A DNA stretch of 27,417 bases, from positions 1 through 27,417 of the forward strand of contig CABIVQ010000042.1 of assembly GCA_902362365.1 (NCBI GenBank). The letters are read 5' to 3'. Position 1 is the stretch's first letter; every line of letters starts with the position of its first letter. The notes under the pieces were generated by a model that was not told where the DNA came from, did no database searches, and worked only from the letters and a program-made list of their open reading frames with translations. Shown here one piece after another: positions 1 to 8,924 of the stretch. This stretch comes from Clostridiaceae bacterium (GTDB lineage: Bacteria > Bacillota > Clostridia > Peptostreptococcales > Peptostreptococcaceae). The translations under genes and the position numbers were made by a program.

Positions 1-92
1 CCTAAAAATTTTATAATTTCGTTAGGCTTGTTTGCCATGCAAATTTTTAAAAATATGAAACTTAATTTAACCTATCGGTTTATTTATCAATT

Positions 93-107
93 CGAGAATA
101 ATTCTCA
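93..107. promoter_or_regulatory. Fur/PerR-like 7-1-7 palindrome
   Basis: GAGAAT-A-ATTCTC at 94-106 is a perfect 13-bp palindrome. With its flanks it matches the Fur-family pattern TGATAATNATTATCA at 12 of 15 positions by eye. It lies about 115 bp upstream of the lactate regulator promoter, so it may instead serve a gene beyond the left edge. The rest of 1-208 is very AT-rich and I see no gene in it. No fur or perR gene is in the window. Confidence 0.3.
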
Positions 108-208
108 TCATATCTAATTAACAAAACCAAAATAATATATTTTATTATATTAAAATATTTGGATTTTTATGAATTAAAAAGTATTTTCGTTTTTACTTAA
201 CAATAGAT

Positions 209-214
209 TATAAT
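209..214 (+). promoter_or_regulatory. Probable -10 box of the lactate regulator gene
   Basis: A perfect TATAAT lies 55 bp before the chosen ATG at 270. No good -35 hexamer is seen 16-18 bp upstream (the best region reads TTTCGT), so this is either a weak or an activator-dependent promoter. No TGGT-N3-ACCA operator is seen near it, so autoregulation is not evident. Confidence 0.4.
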
Positions 215-269
215 ATACTTAATATTTTATTTATAAAAAGTGGAGTTATGGAAATTTATAGGGGGAATC

Positions 270-977
270 ATGTTTAGTAATATATCAAGCAAAAAGGTTT
301 ATGAGCAAGTTATAGAACAAATACAAGAAAGCATATTTAATGGGGAATTAAAAAAAGGAGATAAACTTCCATCAGAAAGAGAATTATCAGAACAAATGCG
401 TGTAAGTAGAACATCTATAAGAGAAGCTCTTAGAGTATTAGAAACTTTAGGTGTCGTAGAGAGTAAACAGGGAGAAGGAAACTTTGTATGCTCAAATATA
501 AATAAATCTTTAATAGAACCATTATCATTAATATTTAAGTTGAATAATGGAACATGGATGGATGTTATAGAGTTAAGACAAGCATTAGAATTAGAAGCAG
601 TAAGATTTGCGAGTGAAAGAATAACAAAAAAAGAAGAAATTGAGCTAGAAAATATAATTAACGAAATGGAAGAAGAAATTAATAATCAAAATAGAAATGA
701 AATATTAGTAAATTTAGATCAAAAATTTCACAATAAAATAGCATCTATAAGTAAAAATTATTTAATTGAATGTCTTTTTTTAACTTCATCAAATTTATTT
801 GAAGAGTTTATTAATGATGCTAGAAAAAAAATAATTAATAGATATTCAGATGAGAGTGTATTGCTAAATCAGCATAAAGACATATATAGGGCTATTACTA
901 GTAAAGATTCGAAACTATCTTATAAAAAAATGGAAGAGCATATGCAGTTGATAAAAGAACATTATAGTAAGAATTAA
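270..977 (+). CDS. GntR/FadR-family regulator of the lactate operon
   Basis: This is a transcriptional regulator that probably represses the downstream lactate genes until lactate or a related acid binds. Residues 8-72 form a GntR winged helix-turn-helix (KLPSERELSEQMRVSRTSIR, then a wing ending near GEGNFV). Residues from about 95 form an FCD ligand domain. Its usual metal ligands are visible as D150 and H154 (DQKFH), H202 and H224. The ATG at 270 is preferred because GGGGG lies at 261-265. An in-frame GTG at 240 would add 10 residues but has no ribosome site. The length of 235 aa is normal for the LldR/PdhR group. It is followed by permease, racemase, Etf and dehydrogenase genes, matching the position of lctA in Acetobacterium woodii. 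The family is certain; the ligand is inferred from context. Confidence 0.9.
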   Translation: MFSNISSKKVYEQVIEQIQESIFNGELKKGDKLPSERELSEQMRVSRTSIREALRVLETLGVVESKQGEGNFVCSNINKSLIEPLSLIFKLNNGTWMDVIELRQALELEAVRFASERITKKEEIELENIINEMEEEINNQNRNEILVNLDQKFHNKIASISKNYLIECLFLTSSNLFEEFINDARKKIINRYSDESVLLNQHKDIYRAITSKDSKLSYKKMEEHMQLIKEHYSKN

Positions 978-1000
978 GATTGTTAATATTAAGATAAATG

Positions 1001-1029
1001 TTGAAAATATATAAAAAAGGTAATACCAT
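1001..1029 (+). promoter_or_regulatory. Candidate promoter of the lactate operon
   Basis: TTGAAA (1001-1006), a 17-bp spacer and TACCAT (1024-1029) make a modest sigma-A-type promoter. Its -10 lies inside the first operator half, so a bound GntR regulator would block it. The -10 matches the consensus at only four positions, so the call is tentative. Confidence 0.35.
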
Positions 1030-1054
1030 TTTAGATATGAAGTGGTATTACCAC
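1019..1054. promoter_or_regulatory. GntR/FadR-type operator pair
   Basis: GTGGT-ATT-ACCAC at 1042-1054 is a perfect palindrome with the TGGT-N3-ACCA core known for PdhR, LldR and FadR-like regulators. A second, weaker core GGT-AAT-ACC lies at 1019-1027. In addition GGTAATACCA (1019-1028) and TGGTATTACC (1043-1052) are exact inverted repeats. The site lies between the regulator gene and the permease gene, so control of the permease-to-dehydrogenase transcript is the likely role. The regulator-site match is inference. Confidence 0.7.
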
Positions 1055-1105
1055 TGACCATCATCCAAGTTACCGACAGATAAGAAAATATTAAGGGGGT
1101 ACTTG

Positions 1106-2674
1106 ATGAACGATTATGTGTTATTTATTTTAGCTATAATACCAATTATATGGCTAATAGTATCTTTAGGGGTGATGAAGTTACCAGCTCACAAAACATG
1201 TTTCTTTACAGTAATTCTTACAATAGTTATATCACTTGTATTTTGGAAAATGCCTATTTTAAATGTAGCAACAGCAACATTAGAAGGGGTAGCTGTTGCT
1301 TTGTGGCCAATACTACTAGTTATAGTAGCAGCATTATTTACTTATAACTTAGCTGTTGAAACCAAGACTATGGATACTATGAAAAATATGTTATCTAACA
1401 TAACAACAGATAACAGAATACAAGTGCTTATATTAGCATGGGGATTTGGAGGATTTTTAGAAGCAGTTGCTGGATATGGAACAGCAGTTGCAATTCCTGC
1501 CAGTATATTAGCATCTCTTGGTTTTAACCCAATCTTTGCAGCAATAATATGTCTTATCGCAAATACAGTTCCTACAGCTTTTGGAGCTATAGGAATACCA
1601 GTGTCTACACTAGCATCAGTAACAGGTTTAGATGTACTTCAATTAAGTTACGTAACGTCAGTTCAATTAGCATTATTCATTGTAATAATTCCTTTTGCAT
1701 TAGTAATATTAACGGAAAAAAGTTTCAAGGCTATAAAAGGTGTGTTTGGGATAACCTTAGTATCTGGGATAACGTTTGCTATACCTCAAGTATTTATAGC
1801 AAAATATCTAGGGGCTGAACTTCCAGCATTAATAGGTAGTTTATGCAGTATGCTATCTACAATACTTATGGCAAAAGCTATGAATAAAAAATCTAAAAAT
1901 AGTTTTGAAGGTAAGATGAAATCTTCTGATATAGTGGCAGGATCAGGAATAGTAGTTAAGATATCTACAAAAGATGGAGTTTTAGCATGGCTACCATACA
2001 TACTTTTATGTGTTTTAATTTTAGTTGCAAGTCCTATATGTCCACCAATAAATAGTTTTTTAGCTAAATTTAGTAGCACGATACAAATTTATAATGGAGA
2101 AGGCGCATCTCTTACATCCTTTGCATGGATAAATACGCCAGGTATGGTAATTATAATATCTACTTTTATAGCAGGTTTGATACAAAAGATAGAAGTAAGT
2201 CAAATGGTAGATGTATTTATAAGAACAGTAAAACAACTTTCAAAATCGTTTATAACAATAACATCTATAGTCGCTATATCTAAGGTAATGTCTTATAGCG
2301 GAATGACAAGTTCGATATCTTTTGGATTATGTGCAATAACAGGAAAAATGTATCCTATAATATCACCACTATTAGGTGCTATCGGAACATTTGTAACAGG
2401 TAGTGATACATCGGCTAATATATTATTTGGTGGCTTACAAGTAGAAGCTGCTAAATCTCTTTCTATAGATCCTTACTGGATAGCAGCTGCGAATACTGCA
2501 GGTGCTACAGCTGGTAAGATGATTTCACCACAAAGTATAGCTATAGCTACATCTGCTACAGGCTTGATTGGTAGTGAAGGTAAGATATTTGGATCAACAC
2601 TTAAGTTTTGTTTAGGTTATGTAATAATATTAGGTATTTTAGTTTATATAGGAAGCCTTATACCGCTTGTATAA
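1106..2674 (+). CDS. lctP: L-lactate permease, LctP family
   Basis: This membrane transporter imports lactate, most likely with protons. The 522-aa protein is almost wholly hydrophobic and appears to contain about 12-14 membrane segments. Family landmarks are the stretches GYGTAVAIPASILASLGFNP, then IANTVPTAFGAIGIPVSTLA, and near the C terminus GTFVTGSDTSANILFGGLQ. The length is close to the usual 530-550 aa. ATG 1106 is preferred to the TTG at 1103, since GGGGG at 1095-1099 then sits six bases away. It is the first gene after the operator and lies 23 bp before larA, with no terminator between them, so it heads the operon. Glycolate transport is an alternative within the family, but the racemase and dehydrogenase context favours lactate. 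Confidence 0.93.
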   Translation: MNDYVLFILAIIPIIWLIVSLGVMKLPAHKTCFFTVILTIVISLVFWKMPILNVATATLEGVAVALWPILLVIVAALFTYNLAVETKTMDTMKNMLSNITTDNRIQVLILAWGFGGFLEAVAGYGTAVAIPASILASLGFNPIFAAIICLIANTVPTAFGAIGIPVSTLASVTGLDVLQLSYVTSVQLALFIVIIPFALVILTEKSFKAIKGVFGITLVSGITFAIPQVFIAKYLGAELPALIGSLCSMLSTILMAKAMNKKSKNSFEGKMKSSDIVAGSGIVVKISTKDGVLAWLPYILLCVLILVASPICPPINSFLAKFSSTIQIYNGEGASLTSFAWINTPGMVIIISTFIAGLIQKIEVSQMVDVFIRTVKQLSKSFITITSIVAISKVMSYSGMTSSISFGLCAITGKMYPIISPLLGAIGTFVTGSDTSANILFGGLQVEAAKSLSIDPYWIAAANTAGATAGKMISPQSIAIATSATGLIGSEGKIFGSTLKFCLGYVIILGILVYIGSLIPLV

Positions 2675-2697
2675 GATAAATTAAAAAGGGGGAGAAT

Positions 2698-4020
2698 ATG
2701 TCAATTTTAAGAGTACCTTACTCAAAGATGGGAATGGAGTTAAACATTCCAGATGAAAACTTATTAGCAATTTTAGAATCGAAAGCCCATAACTATATTG
2801 TTAATAAGAGTCAAGAACAAATAGTTGAAGAGTCTATGGATAATCCAATTGGCTCAGTTAAACTTGAAGAGTTAGCTAAAAATAAAAAAAGTGTAGTTAT
2901 AATAACTAGTGATCATACTAGACCAGTTCCAAGTAGAGTTACAATGCCTATAATTTTAAGAAGGTTGAGAGAAGGTAATCCAGATATTGATATAAAGATA
3001 ATAGTTGCAACAGGATTTCATAGGGCAAGTACAAGAGCAGAATTAATTTATAAAATGGGTGAAGAAATAGTAAATAATGAAAAAATCATAATGCATATAT
3101 CTACAGATGATGCTGCTATGGTAAAAGCAGGGGTATTACCATCAGGGGGAGATTTTTACTTAAATAAAGTAGCTTTTGAAGCAGATTTACTAATAGCAGA
3201 AGGATTTATAGAACCACATTTCTTTGCTGGATTTTCTGGAGGGAGAAAAAGTATACTTCCTGGTATAGCATCAGCTAAAACTATAATGTATAACCACTGT
3301 AGTGAATTTATAGATAGCAAAAATGCTAGAACAGGGATTTTAGACAATAATCCAATACATGAGGATATGGTTTATGCAGCAAAGGCAGCTAAGTTAGCAT
3401 TTATAGTAAATGTTGTAATAGATAAAGATAAAAATGTAATTGCATCTTTTGCTGGAGATGTAGATAAGGCCCATAAAACAGGATGTAAATTTGTAACAGA
3501 ATTATCTAAAATAGATGCTCAGATGGCAGATATAGTAATAAGTACTAATGGAGGATATCCTTTAGATCAAAATATATATCAATCAGTGAAAGGTATGACA
3601 GCAGCTGAAGCCACATGTAAAGATGGTGGTGTAATAATAATGATATCAGCTTGTAATGATGGTCATGGAGGTCAATCTTTCTATGATAACGTTGCGAAAG
3701 CTTCTTCACCAAGTGAGATACTAGAAAATGTAAGATCTGTTGAAAAAGGTGAAACAGTTCCAGATCAATGGGAGTTCCAAATATTAGCAAGAATATTAGA
3801 GAGATTTACAGTAATAATGGTGACTGATCAATGTAGTTCTGAGATGATAATAAATATGCATATGAAGCATGCGAAGACCTTTGAAGAAGCTTTAAATCTG
3901 GCTTTTGATATAAAAGGCAAAGATGCTAAAATTGCAGTTATTCCAGATGGTGTATCAGTAATAGTAAAAGAAAATACAAGTACAGATTCTAATTCAATAG
4001 TTTCTGTAACAGCTGAATAA
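2698..4020 (+). CDS. larA: Nickel-pincer lactate racemase LarA
   Basis: It interconverts D- and L-lactate using the covalently held nickel-pincer nucleotide cofactor. By recalled numbering, the 440-aa protein carries the known LarA active-site residues of Lactiplantibacillus plantarum at the same positions: D72, R75, H108, H174, K184 (cofactor attachment), H200, Y294, Q295, K298 and W358. The signature HFFAGFSGGRKSILPG spans 174-189. This makes it a strong LarA candidate and not merely a distant DUF2088 homolog. It corresponds to lctF of the A. woodii lactate operon. The cofactor genes larB, larC and larE are not in the window and must lie elsewhere if the enzyme is active. A GGGGGAG ribosome site precedes the ATG. 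Its position between permease and Etf genes suggests that either lactate isomer can feed one dehydrogenase. Confidence 0.93.
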   Translation: MSILRVPYSKMGMELNIPDENLLAILESKAHNYIVNKSQEQIVEESMDNPIGSVKLEELAKNKKSVVIITSDHTRPVPSRVTMPIILRRLREGNPDIDIKIIVATGFHRASTRAELIYKMGEEIVNNEKIIMHISTDDAAMVKAGVLPSGGDFYLNKVAFEADLLIAEGFIEPHFFAGFSGGRKSILPGIASAKTIMYNHCSEFIDSKNARTGILDNNPIHEDMVYAAKAAKLAFIVNVVIDKDKNVIASFAGDVDKAHKTGCKFVTELSKIDAQMADIVISTNGGYPLDQNIYQSVKGMTAAEATCKDGGVIIMISACNDGHGGQSFYDNVAKASSPSEILENVRSVEKGETVPDQWEFQILARILERFTVIMVTDQCSSEMIINMHMKHAKTFEEALNLAFDIKGKDAKIAVIPDGVSVIVKENTSTDSNSIVSVTAE

Positions 4021-4040
4021 ATAGGATTGGGGGAAATATA

Positions 4041-4829
4041 ATGGAAATTTTAACATGTATAAAACAAGTTCCAGGTACAACTGAAGTAGAAGTTGATGAA
4101 ACTACTGGTGTATTAAAAAGAGATGGAGTAGATTCTAAAATGAATCCATATGACTTATTTGCATTAGAAACTGCACTTAGAATAAAACAGGAAACGAATG
4201 CAACATTGAAGGTGATTACAATGGGACCATCTCAAGCAAAGCAAGTTATAGAAGAGAGCTTTATGATGGGTGCAGACGAAGGAGCTATAATAAGTGATAG
4301 GAAGTTTGCTGGCGCAGATGTATTAGCAACATCATATACGATATCACAAGGAATTAAAAAGATAGGTAATCCTCAAATTATAATATGCGGAAAGCAAACA
4401 ACTGATGGAGATACAGCTCAAGTAGGTCCTGAAATAGCTGAATTTTTAAATATACCTCATGTAACAAATGTCACTAAAATATTAGATATAAAAGAAGAGA
4501 GTATAGTAGTTGAAGTAGATATGCCAAATACATTAGAAGTTTGTGAGGTTAAATATCCATGTTTAATAACGGTAGAAAAGGATATATTCCAACCAAGACT
4601 GCCATCATTCAAATTAAAAATTCAAACAAAAGATAGAGAAATACCAATATTTACTTTGAATGATTTTGAGGATAAAGATGAGATGAATTATGGATTAAAT
4701 GGGTCCCCAACTCAAGTGTTAAAAATATTCCCTCCAACTCCAAATACAGATAAGGATATATTAAGAGGAAGTTCAGATGAGTTAAGTGAGGCTCTATCAA
4801 ATAAGTTAAAAGATTTAAAGTTAATATAA
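4041..4829 (+). CDS. etfB: Electron transfer flavoprotein beta subunit (LctB type)
   Basis: This is the small Etf subunit. It pairs with the EtfA encoded next and passes electrons between the lactate dehydrogenase, NAD and ferredoxin. The 262-aa protein shows the FixA/EtfB fold from its start (ILTCIKQVPGTTEVEVDETTG). The family motif CGKQTTDGDTAQVGPEIAE lies at about residues 116-134, where confurcating Etf proteins bind their second FAD in place of AMP. A GGGGG ribosome site and a 20-bp gap from larA place it in the operon, and etfA starts 13 bp after it. With lctD it forms the set described for A. woodii, in which lactate plus reduced ferredoxin drive NAD+ reduction. The confurcating mode is inferred from operon content and not from a measured residue. 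Confidence 0.92.
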   Translation: MEILTCIKQVPGTTEVEVDETTGVLKRDGVDSKMNPYDLFALETALRIKQETNATLKVITMGPSQAKQVIEESFMMGADEGAIISDRKFAGADVLATSYTISQGIKKIGNPQIIICGKQTTDGDTAQVGPEIAEFLNIPHVTNVTKILDIKEESIVVEVDMPNTLEVCEVKYPCLITVEKDIFQPRLPSFKLKIQTKDREIPIFTLNDFEDKDEMNYGLNGSPTQVLKIFPPTPNTDKDILRGSSDELSEALSNKLKDLKLI

Positions 4830-4842
4830 GGGGGGATTATAA

Positions 4843-6057
4843 GTGGCAAAAATAGTCGTAAATATAGAAAAAATTGAAGATATAAAAAGTGTATTAGAGA
4901 TTTGTCCTTTTGGTGCAATAGAAGAAGTTAATGGGAAAGTAGAAATAGGCGCAGGATGTAAAATGTGTAAGTTATGTGTTAAGAATGGACCAAAAGGAGC
5001 ATTTGAATTTATTGAAGAAAAGAAGGTAAGTATAAATAAGGATGAATGGAAAGGTATAACAGTATACGTTGATCATCATGAAGGTGAAATACACCCTGTA
5101 ACTTATGAACTTATAGGTAAAGCTCGTGAAATGGCTGCTAAAATAAATCATCCAGTTTATTGTGTATTTGTTGGTCATAATATAAAAGATAAGTGTGATA
5201 CATTGTTATCATATGGAGTAGATGAAGTATTTGTATATGATGATGAAGAGTTCAAAGAATTTAGAATAGAACCATATACAGCAGCTGTAGAGGATTATAT
5301 AAAAAATGTAAAACCAACAATAATGTTAGTTGGAGGAACTACATTAGGTAGATCTTTAGCACCAAGGCTTGCTGCTAGATTTAAAACAGGTCTTACAGCA
5401 GACTGTACAATACTTGATATACAAGAAAATACTGACTTAGATCAAATAAGACCAGCTTTTGGTGGTAATATAATGGCGCATATACACACTCCTAATCACA
5501 GACCTCAATTTGCGACAGTTAGATATAAAATATTCTCAGCTCCAGAAAAAATAGAAATACCAACCGGGAAAATAACATTGTGTAATATAAACAAGGAAAA
5601 ATTATCTTCTAAGATAGAAGTGTTAGATGTGAAACCTAAAACTAAAGAAGTAGGTCTTGAAGATGCAGAAGTTATAATAGTAGCCAGCAGAGCTATAAAG
5701 AAACAAGAAGATATGAAAATGATCTATAAGTTGGCAGATAAATTAGGAGCCCAAGTAGGTGGAACAAGACCTATGGTAGAAGCTGGATGGCTAGATCCAA
5801 GAAAGCAAATTGGATTAAGTGGTAGAACTGTAAAACCTAAGTTGATAATAACTTGTGGTGTTTCAGGAGCTGTTCAGTTTGTAGCAGGTATGAGTGGATC
5901 TGACTACATAATAGCTATAAATCAAGATGAAAAAGCGCCTATATTTGATGTAGCACATATGGCTTTAATAGGAGATATTTATGAGATAATTCCTAAGTTG
6001 ATAGAGCAAATAGATGAAAAAAGTTTAAAAATAGCTATAGCGGCTGAAGAAGAGTAA
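4843..6057 (+). CDS. etfA: Electron transfer flavoprotein alpha subunit with ferredoxin-like domain (LctC type)
   Basis: This is the large Etf subunit, with an added N-terminal iron-sulfur domain. Residues 1-60 are ferredoxin-like. C21 sits in a CPFGAIE motif and C39, C42 and C45 in a CxxCxxC motif, which is enough for exactly one [4Fe-4S] cluster. The middle of the protein is the Etf alpha/beta domain. The C-terminal FAD domain holds GLSGRTVKPKLIITCGVSGA, then the conserved AGM and APIFDVA stretches. The 404 aa exceed the usual 320-340 by the length of this extra domain. The GTG start at 4843 follows GGGGGG with good spacing, and the stop is 12 bp before lctD. The domain fits electron entry from ferredoxin, as in lactate-type Etf complexes. 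Confidence 0.92.
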   Translation: MAKIVVNIEKIEDIKSVLEICPFGAIEEVNGKVEIGAGCKMCKLCVKNGPKGAFEFIEEKKVSINKDEWKGITVYVDHHEGEIHPVTYELIGKAREMAAKINHPVYCVFVGHNIKDKCDTLLSYGVDEVFVYDDEEFKEFRIEPYTAAVEDYIKNVKPTIMLVGGTTLGRSLAPRLAARFKTGLTADCTILDIQENTDLDQIRPAFGGNIMAHIHTPNHRPQFATVRYKIFSAPEKIEIPTGKITLCNINKEKLSSKIEVLDVKPKTKEVGLEDAEVIIVASRAIKKQEDMKMIYKLADKLGAQVGGTRPMVEAGWLDPRKQIGLSGRTVKPKLIITCGVSGAVQFVAGMSGSDYIIAINQDEKAPIFDVAHMALIGDIYEIIPKLIEQIDEKSLKIAIAAEEE

Positions 6058-6069
6058 GGGGGTATATGT

Positions 6070-7461
6070 ATGTATAAGACTATTGATAAAAATGATATAG
6101 ATTTTTTACTTAGTGTATGTGAAAAAGATGATGTAATAGTTGGAGAAGAAATAAGTGAAGACTTCTCTCATGATGAATTGGGTGGAGTTGAAAAATATCC
6201 AGAAGTTTTAATAACTGCACGAAGTACAGAACAGGTTTCTAAAATAATGAAGTATGCTTATGAAAATAATATACCTGTAACTCCAAGAGGGCAAGGAACA
6301 GGATTAGTTGGAGCTTCGGTTGCTGTACATGGTGGAATAATGATTAACTTAAGTAAAATGGATAGAATCTTAGAATTAGATGAGGAAAATCTAACTCTAA
6401 CTGTCGAACCGGGTGTTTTACTTATGACAATAGGTCAATATGTACAAGAGAGAGATTTATTTTATCCACCAGATCCAGGTGAAAAAAGTGCTACTATAGC
6501 AGGTAATATAAATACTAATGCGGGTGGAATGAGAGCTGTTAAATACGGTGTAACAAGAGATTATGTAAGAGGATTAGAAGTGGTACTTCCAAATGGAAAT
6601 ATAATAAATGTTGGAGGTAAGGTAGTAAAAAATAGTTCAGGATATTCAATAAAAGATTTAATAGTAGGTTCAGAAGGTACTTTAGGAATAGTAACTAAGG
6701 CTACATTAAAATTACTTCCACTTCCTAAAAAAGCAATAAGTTTATTAATACCATTCCCGGACCTAGAAATGGCGATAAATACAGTACCTAAAATAATAAA
6801 ATCAAAATCAATACCAACTGCTGTAGAATTTATGGAAAGAGATGTTATACTTGCAGCAGAAGACTTCTTAGGAAAGAAATTCCCTGATAACACATCAGAT
6901 GCATATCTATTACTTACATTTGACGGAAATACAAGAGAAGATATAGAAAAAGAATATGAAAAAGTTGCTCAACTTTGCTTAGAGTGTGGAGCATATGATG
7001 TATTTATATCTGATACACAAGAAAGAAATGACTCTATATGGTCTGCTAGAGGGGCATTCTTAGAAGCTATAAAAGCATCTACAACTGAAATGGATGAATG
7101 TGATGTTGTTGTGCCTAGAGATAAAGTTGCAGAGTTCATAAAATATATTCACGATTTACAAAGTGAATTAAATGTTAGAATAAAAAGCTTTGGTCATGCA
7201 GGAGATGGAAATTTACATGTATATGTATTAAGAGATGATATGGATGAAGAGCAGTGGAGTATAAAATTAAAAGAGTCTTTTGACCATATGTATGGTAGAG
7301 CAAGAGAACTTAGAGGTCAAGTATCAGGTGAGCATGGTATAGGATACGCTAAAAAAGGATATTTACATGAATCTCAAAGTGAAGTATATATGGATATAAT
7401 TAAAAGTATAAAAACTGCTTTTGACCCTAAAAACTTACTAAATCCTGGTAAGATTTATTAA
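6070..7461 (+). CDS. lctD: FAD-linked lactate dehydrogenase (GlcD/LctD family)
   Basis: It oxidises lactate to pyruvate and hands electrons to its FAD and then to Etf. The 463-aa protein begins with a PCMH-type FAD-binding domain: [12 protein letters not shown] at about 72-83, [20 protein letters not shown] at 141-160 and [18 protein letters not shown] at 189-206. It ends with the FAD-oxidase C domain, with GHAGDGNLH at about 375-383 and [10 protein letters not shown] at 420-429. This is the architecture of GlcD, Dld2 and LctD. Glycolate oxidase subunit GlcD is the main alternative annotation, but no glcE or glcF is present and the Etf, racemase and permease neighbours point to lactate. It is the last gene of the operon, ahead of a strong terminator. 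The ATG at 6070 follows AGGGGG. Confidence 0.92.
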   Translation: MYKTIDKNDIDFLLSVCEKDDVIVGEEISEDFSHDELGGVEKYPEVLITARSTEQVSKIMKYAYENNIPVTPRGQGTGLVGASVAVHGGIMINLSKMDRILELDEENLTLTVEPGVLLMTIGQYVQERDLFYPPDPGEKSATIAGNINTNAGGMRAVKYGVTRDYVRGLEVVLPNGNIINVGGKVVKNSSGYSIKDLIVGSEGTLGIVTKATLKLLPLPKKAISLLIPFPDLEMAINTVPKIIKSKSIPTAVEFMERDVILAAEDFLGKKFPDNTSDAYLLLTFDGNTREDIEKEYEKVAQLCLECGAYDVFISDTQERNDSIWSARGAFLEAIKASTTEMDECDVVVPRDKVAEFIKYIHDLQSELNVRIKSFGHAGDGNLHVYVLRDDMDEEQWSIKLKESFDHMYGRARELRGQVSGEHGIGYAKKGYLHESQSEVYMDIIKSIKTAFDPKNLLNPGKIY

Positions 7462-7527
7462 AATTAACTAGGATTATATATACAGTGTTAAGCTGATTTT
7501 AAATTCAAGGTGATAAAATCAATAATT

Positions 7528-7568
7528 AAAGCTACCTTCAAATCGTATTTCTTTTGAAGGTAGCTTTT
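7528..7568. terminator. Bidirectional intrinsic terminator
   Basis: AAAGCTACCTTCAAA (7528-7542) pairs perfectly with TTTGAAGGTAGCTTT (7553-7567) around a 10-nt loop. T-rich sequence follows on the + strand, and the complement of an A-rich run follows on the - strand. It lies between two convergent genes and can end both lctD and tmcAL transcripts. Confidence 0.85.
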
Positions 7569-7581
7569 AGTGTAAAACAAA

Positions 7582-8850
7582 TTACTTTACATAAGTTGGA
7601 GACATATAAAAATCCATAGGACCTTTAAGAAGTTGTCTATTGTTCTTATAGTAAATCATATTATACATATTACTAGCTTTTATATCGTAATCTATTAAAG
7701 TTTTAAACTTAGCATCATCCATAGCAAATGATATTTTAGAAAATTTGTTTATAATATTAATTTCAGAGTTATTTTTTATAGCCTTTAATATTTCTCTCCC
7801 TTTATCATTAAAAGCTAGTACTCTTATATATGGTATATAGTTCATATCCTTTACAAGCGCCATATCATCTTTAGTTATACCTAGTAAAACATTATTAAGA
7901 GTTCGTTTTATTTTAGTTAAAGTATATCTTTTAGATTTTACTAAAGAATGTAGTTCTTCTAAATTTGAAGATGTAAAAATACTTTGGTAAATTTTATTTT
8001 CTATTCCTTCATTTACATCAAAATATTTATCTAATTCATTACTATCTCGAAGTATTATAGAAGATAGAATATCAAAAAACATTTCATCAAAAATAGGATT
8101 GAAGCTTTTTTCTATATTAGTTTTTAAAATATTATATGTAGGTAGTGGAACTACTTTTGATGCGAAAGAGATATCATCAGTATTTTTTAAAGCTTTTCTT
8201 ATAGCGGTAGCAGAGCAAATAGAACTATCTATTGATTCTGAATTATATTCAGAATTTATTCGAGTAATAGTATAAGGTTTAATATTACTTTTTAATTTTA
8301 GTAGACTTTTTATGTACTCTATGCCTAAAATATTATTAGATGAATTTAGTATACTTAAAAGTTCATCTTTAGAAATGTCTACTAAATTATTTTCATTAAT
8401 ATAGTCAAATAATGCGTTGCTTCTAGCTGTAGGGAAGAGCATACCATCATTTAAATATTTTTTTAATGAAATTTTAAACTCGTTAGGTTCATTAACTAAT
8501 ATTTTAGAAATTGTATAAAGTATGTCAATATTACCAACTTCACTTCCAAAGCAAATAGAATTTATACAATTTAAAGAGTTTAATGTAGCAATAGCGCCGT
8601 GAGAAAAAATTTCTGCACTTTGGCATGCAAATAATGTAGGAAGTTCAATAACTAAATCTACACCATTTTCAACAGCAGCTCTAGCTCGAGTGTATTTATC
8701 AAATAAAGCAGGCTCTCCTCTTTGTAGGAAGTTACCACTCATAATCGCAACAGTATGAGTAGCTTTAGTTATTTCTTTTGATTTTAATAAATGATATAAA
8801 TGTCCATTATGAAATGGATTATATTCAACTACTAATCCAAGTATATTCAT
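7582..8850 (-). CDS. tmcAL: tRNA(Met) cytidine acetate ligase TmcAL
   Basis: The protein uses acetate and ATP to make N4-acetylcytidine at the wobble base of elongator tRNA-Met, through an acetyl-adenylate. It belongs to the nucleotidyltransferase superfamily once called YlbM. The start [15 protein letters not shown] contains the HxGH nucleotide-binding motif at residues 14-17, and a TxIR motif is seen in [10 protein letters not shown]. The 422-aa length fits the family. The start at 8850 is preferred because AAGGAG stands just ahead of it. A longer form from 8874 would add eight residues, without family support at its N terminus. The gene is transcribed away from ackA, which makes or uses acetyl phosphate. 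The shared link to acetate is suggestive, but that neighbourhood is common and may be incidental. Confidence 0.9.
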   Translation of the reverse strand: MNILGLVVEYNPFHNGHLYHLLKSKEITKATHTVAIMSGNFLQRGEPALFDKYTRARAAVENGVDLVIELPTLFACQSAEIFSHGAIATLNSLNCINSICFGSEVGNIDILYTISKILVNEPNEFKISLKKYLNDGMLFPTARSNALFDYINENNLVDISKDELLSILNSSNNILGIEYIKSLLKLKSNIKPYTITRINSEYNSESIDSSICSATAIRKALKNTDDISFASKVVPLPTYNILKTNIEKSFNPIFDEMFFDILSSIILRDSNELDKYFDVNEGIENKIYQSIFTSSNLEELHSLVKSKRYTLTKIKRTLNNVLLGITKDDMALVKDMNYIPYIRVLAFNDKGREILKAIKNNSEINIINKFSKISFAMDDAKFKTLIDYDIKASNMYNMIYYKNNRQLLKGPMDFYMSPTYVK

Positions 8851-8895
8851 AAAATTTCTCCTTTTGTTAACCATAAAAGTAAGTGTAAAAATAAA

Positions 8896-8924
8896 ATTAT
8901 ATACATCATATTATATAAATACAA
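8896..8924 (-). promoter_or_regulatory. Promoter of tmcAL
   Basis: On the - strand TTGTAT (8924 to 8919), a 17-bp spacer and a perfect TATAAT (8901 to 8896) form a sigma-A-type promoter. The predicted RNA start is near 8889, about 40 nt before the start codon at 8850. Confidence 0.55.

Noticed and set aside
1786..2079. Long reading frames on the strand opposite the permease and other genes
   Set aside because: They lie wholly within well-supported genes, show no family motif and lack ribosome sites. They are shadows of the coding strand.
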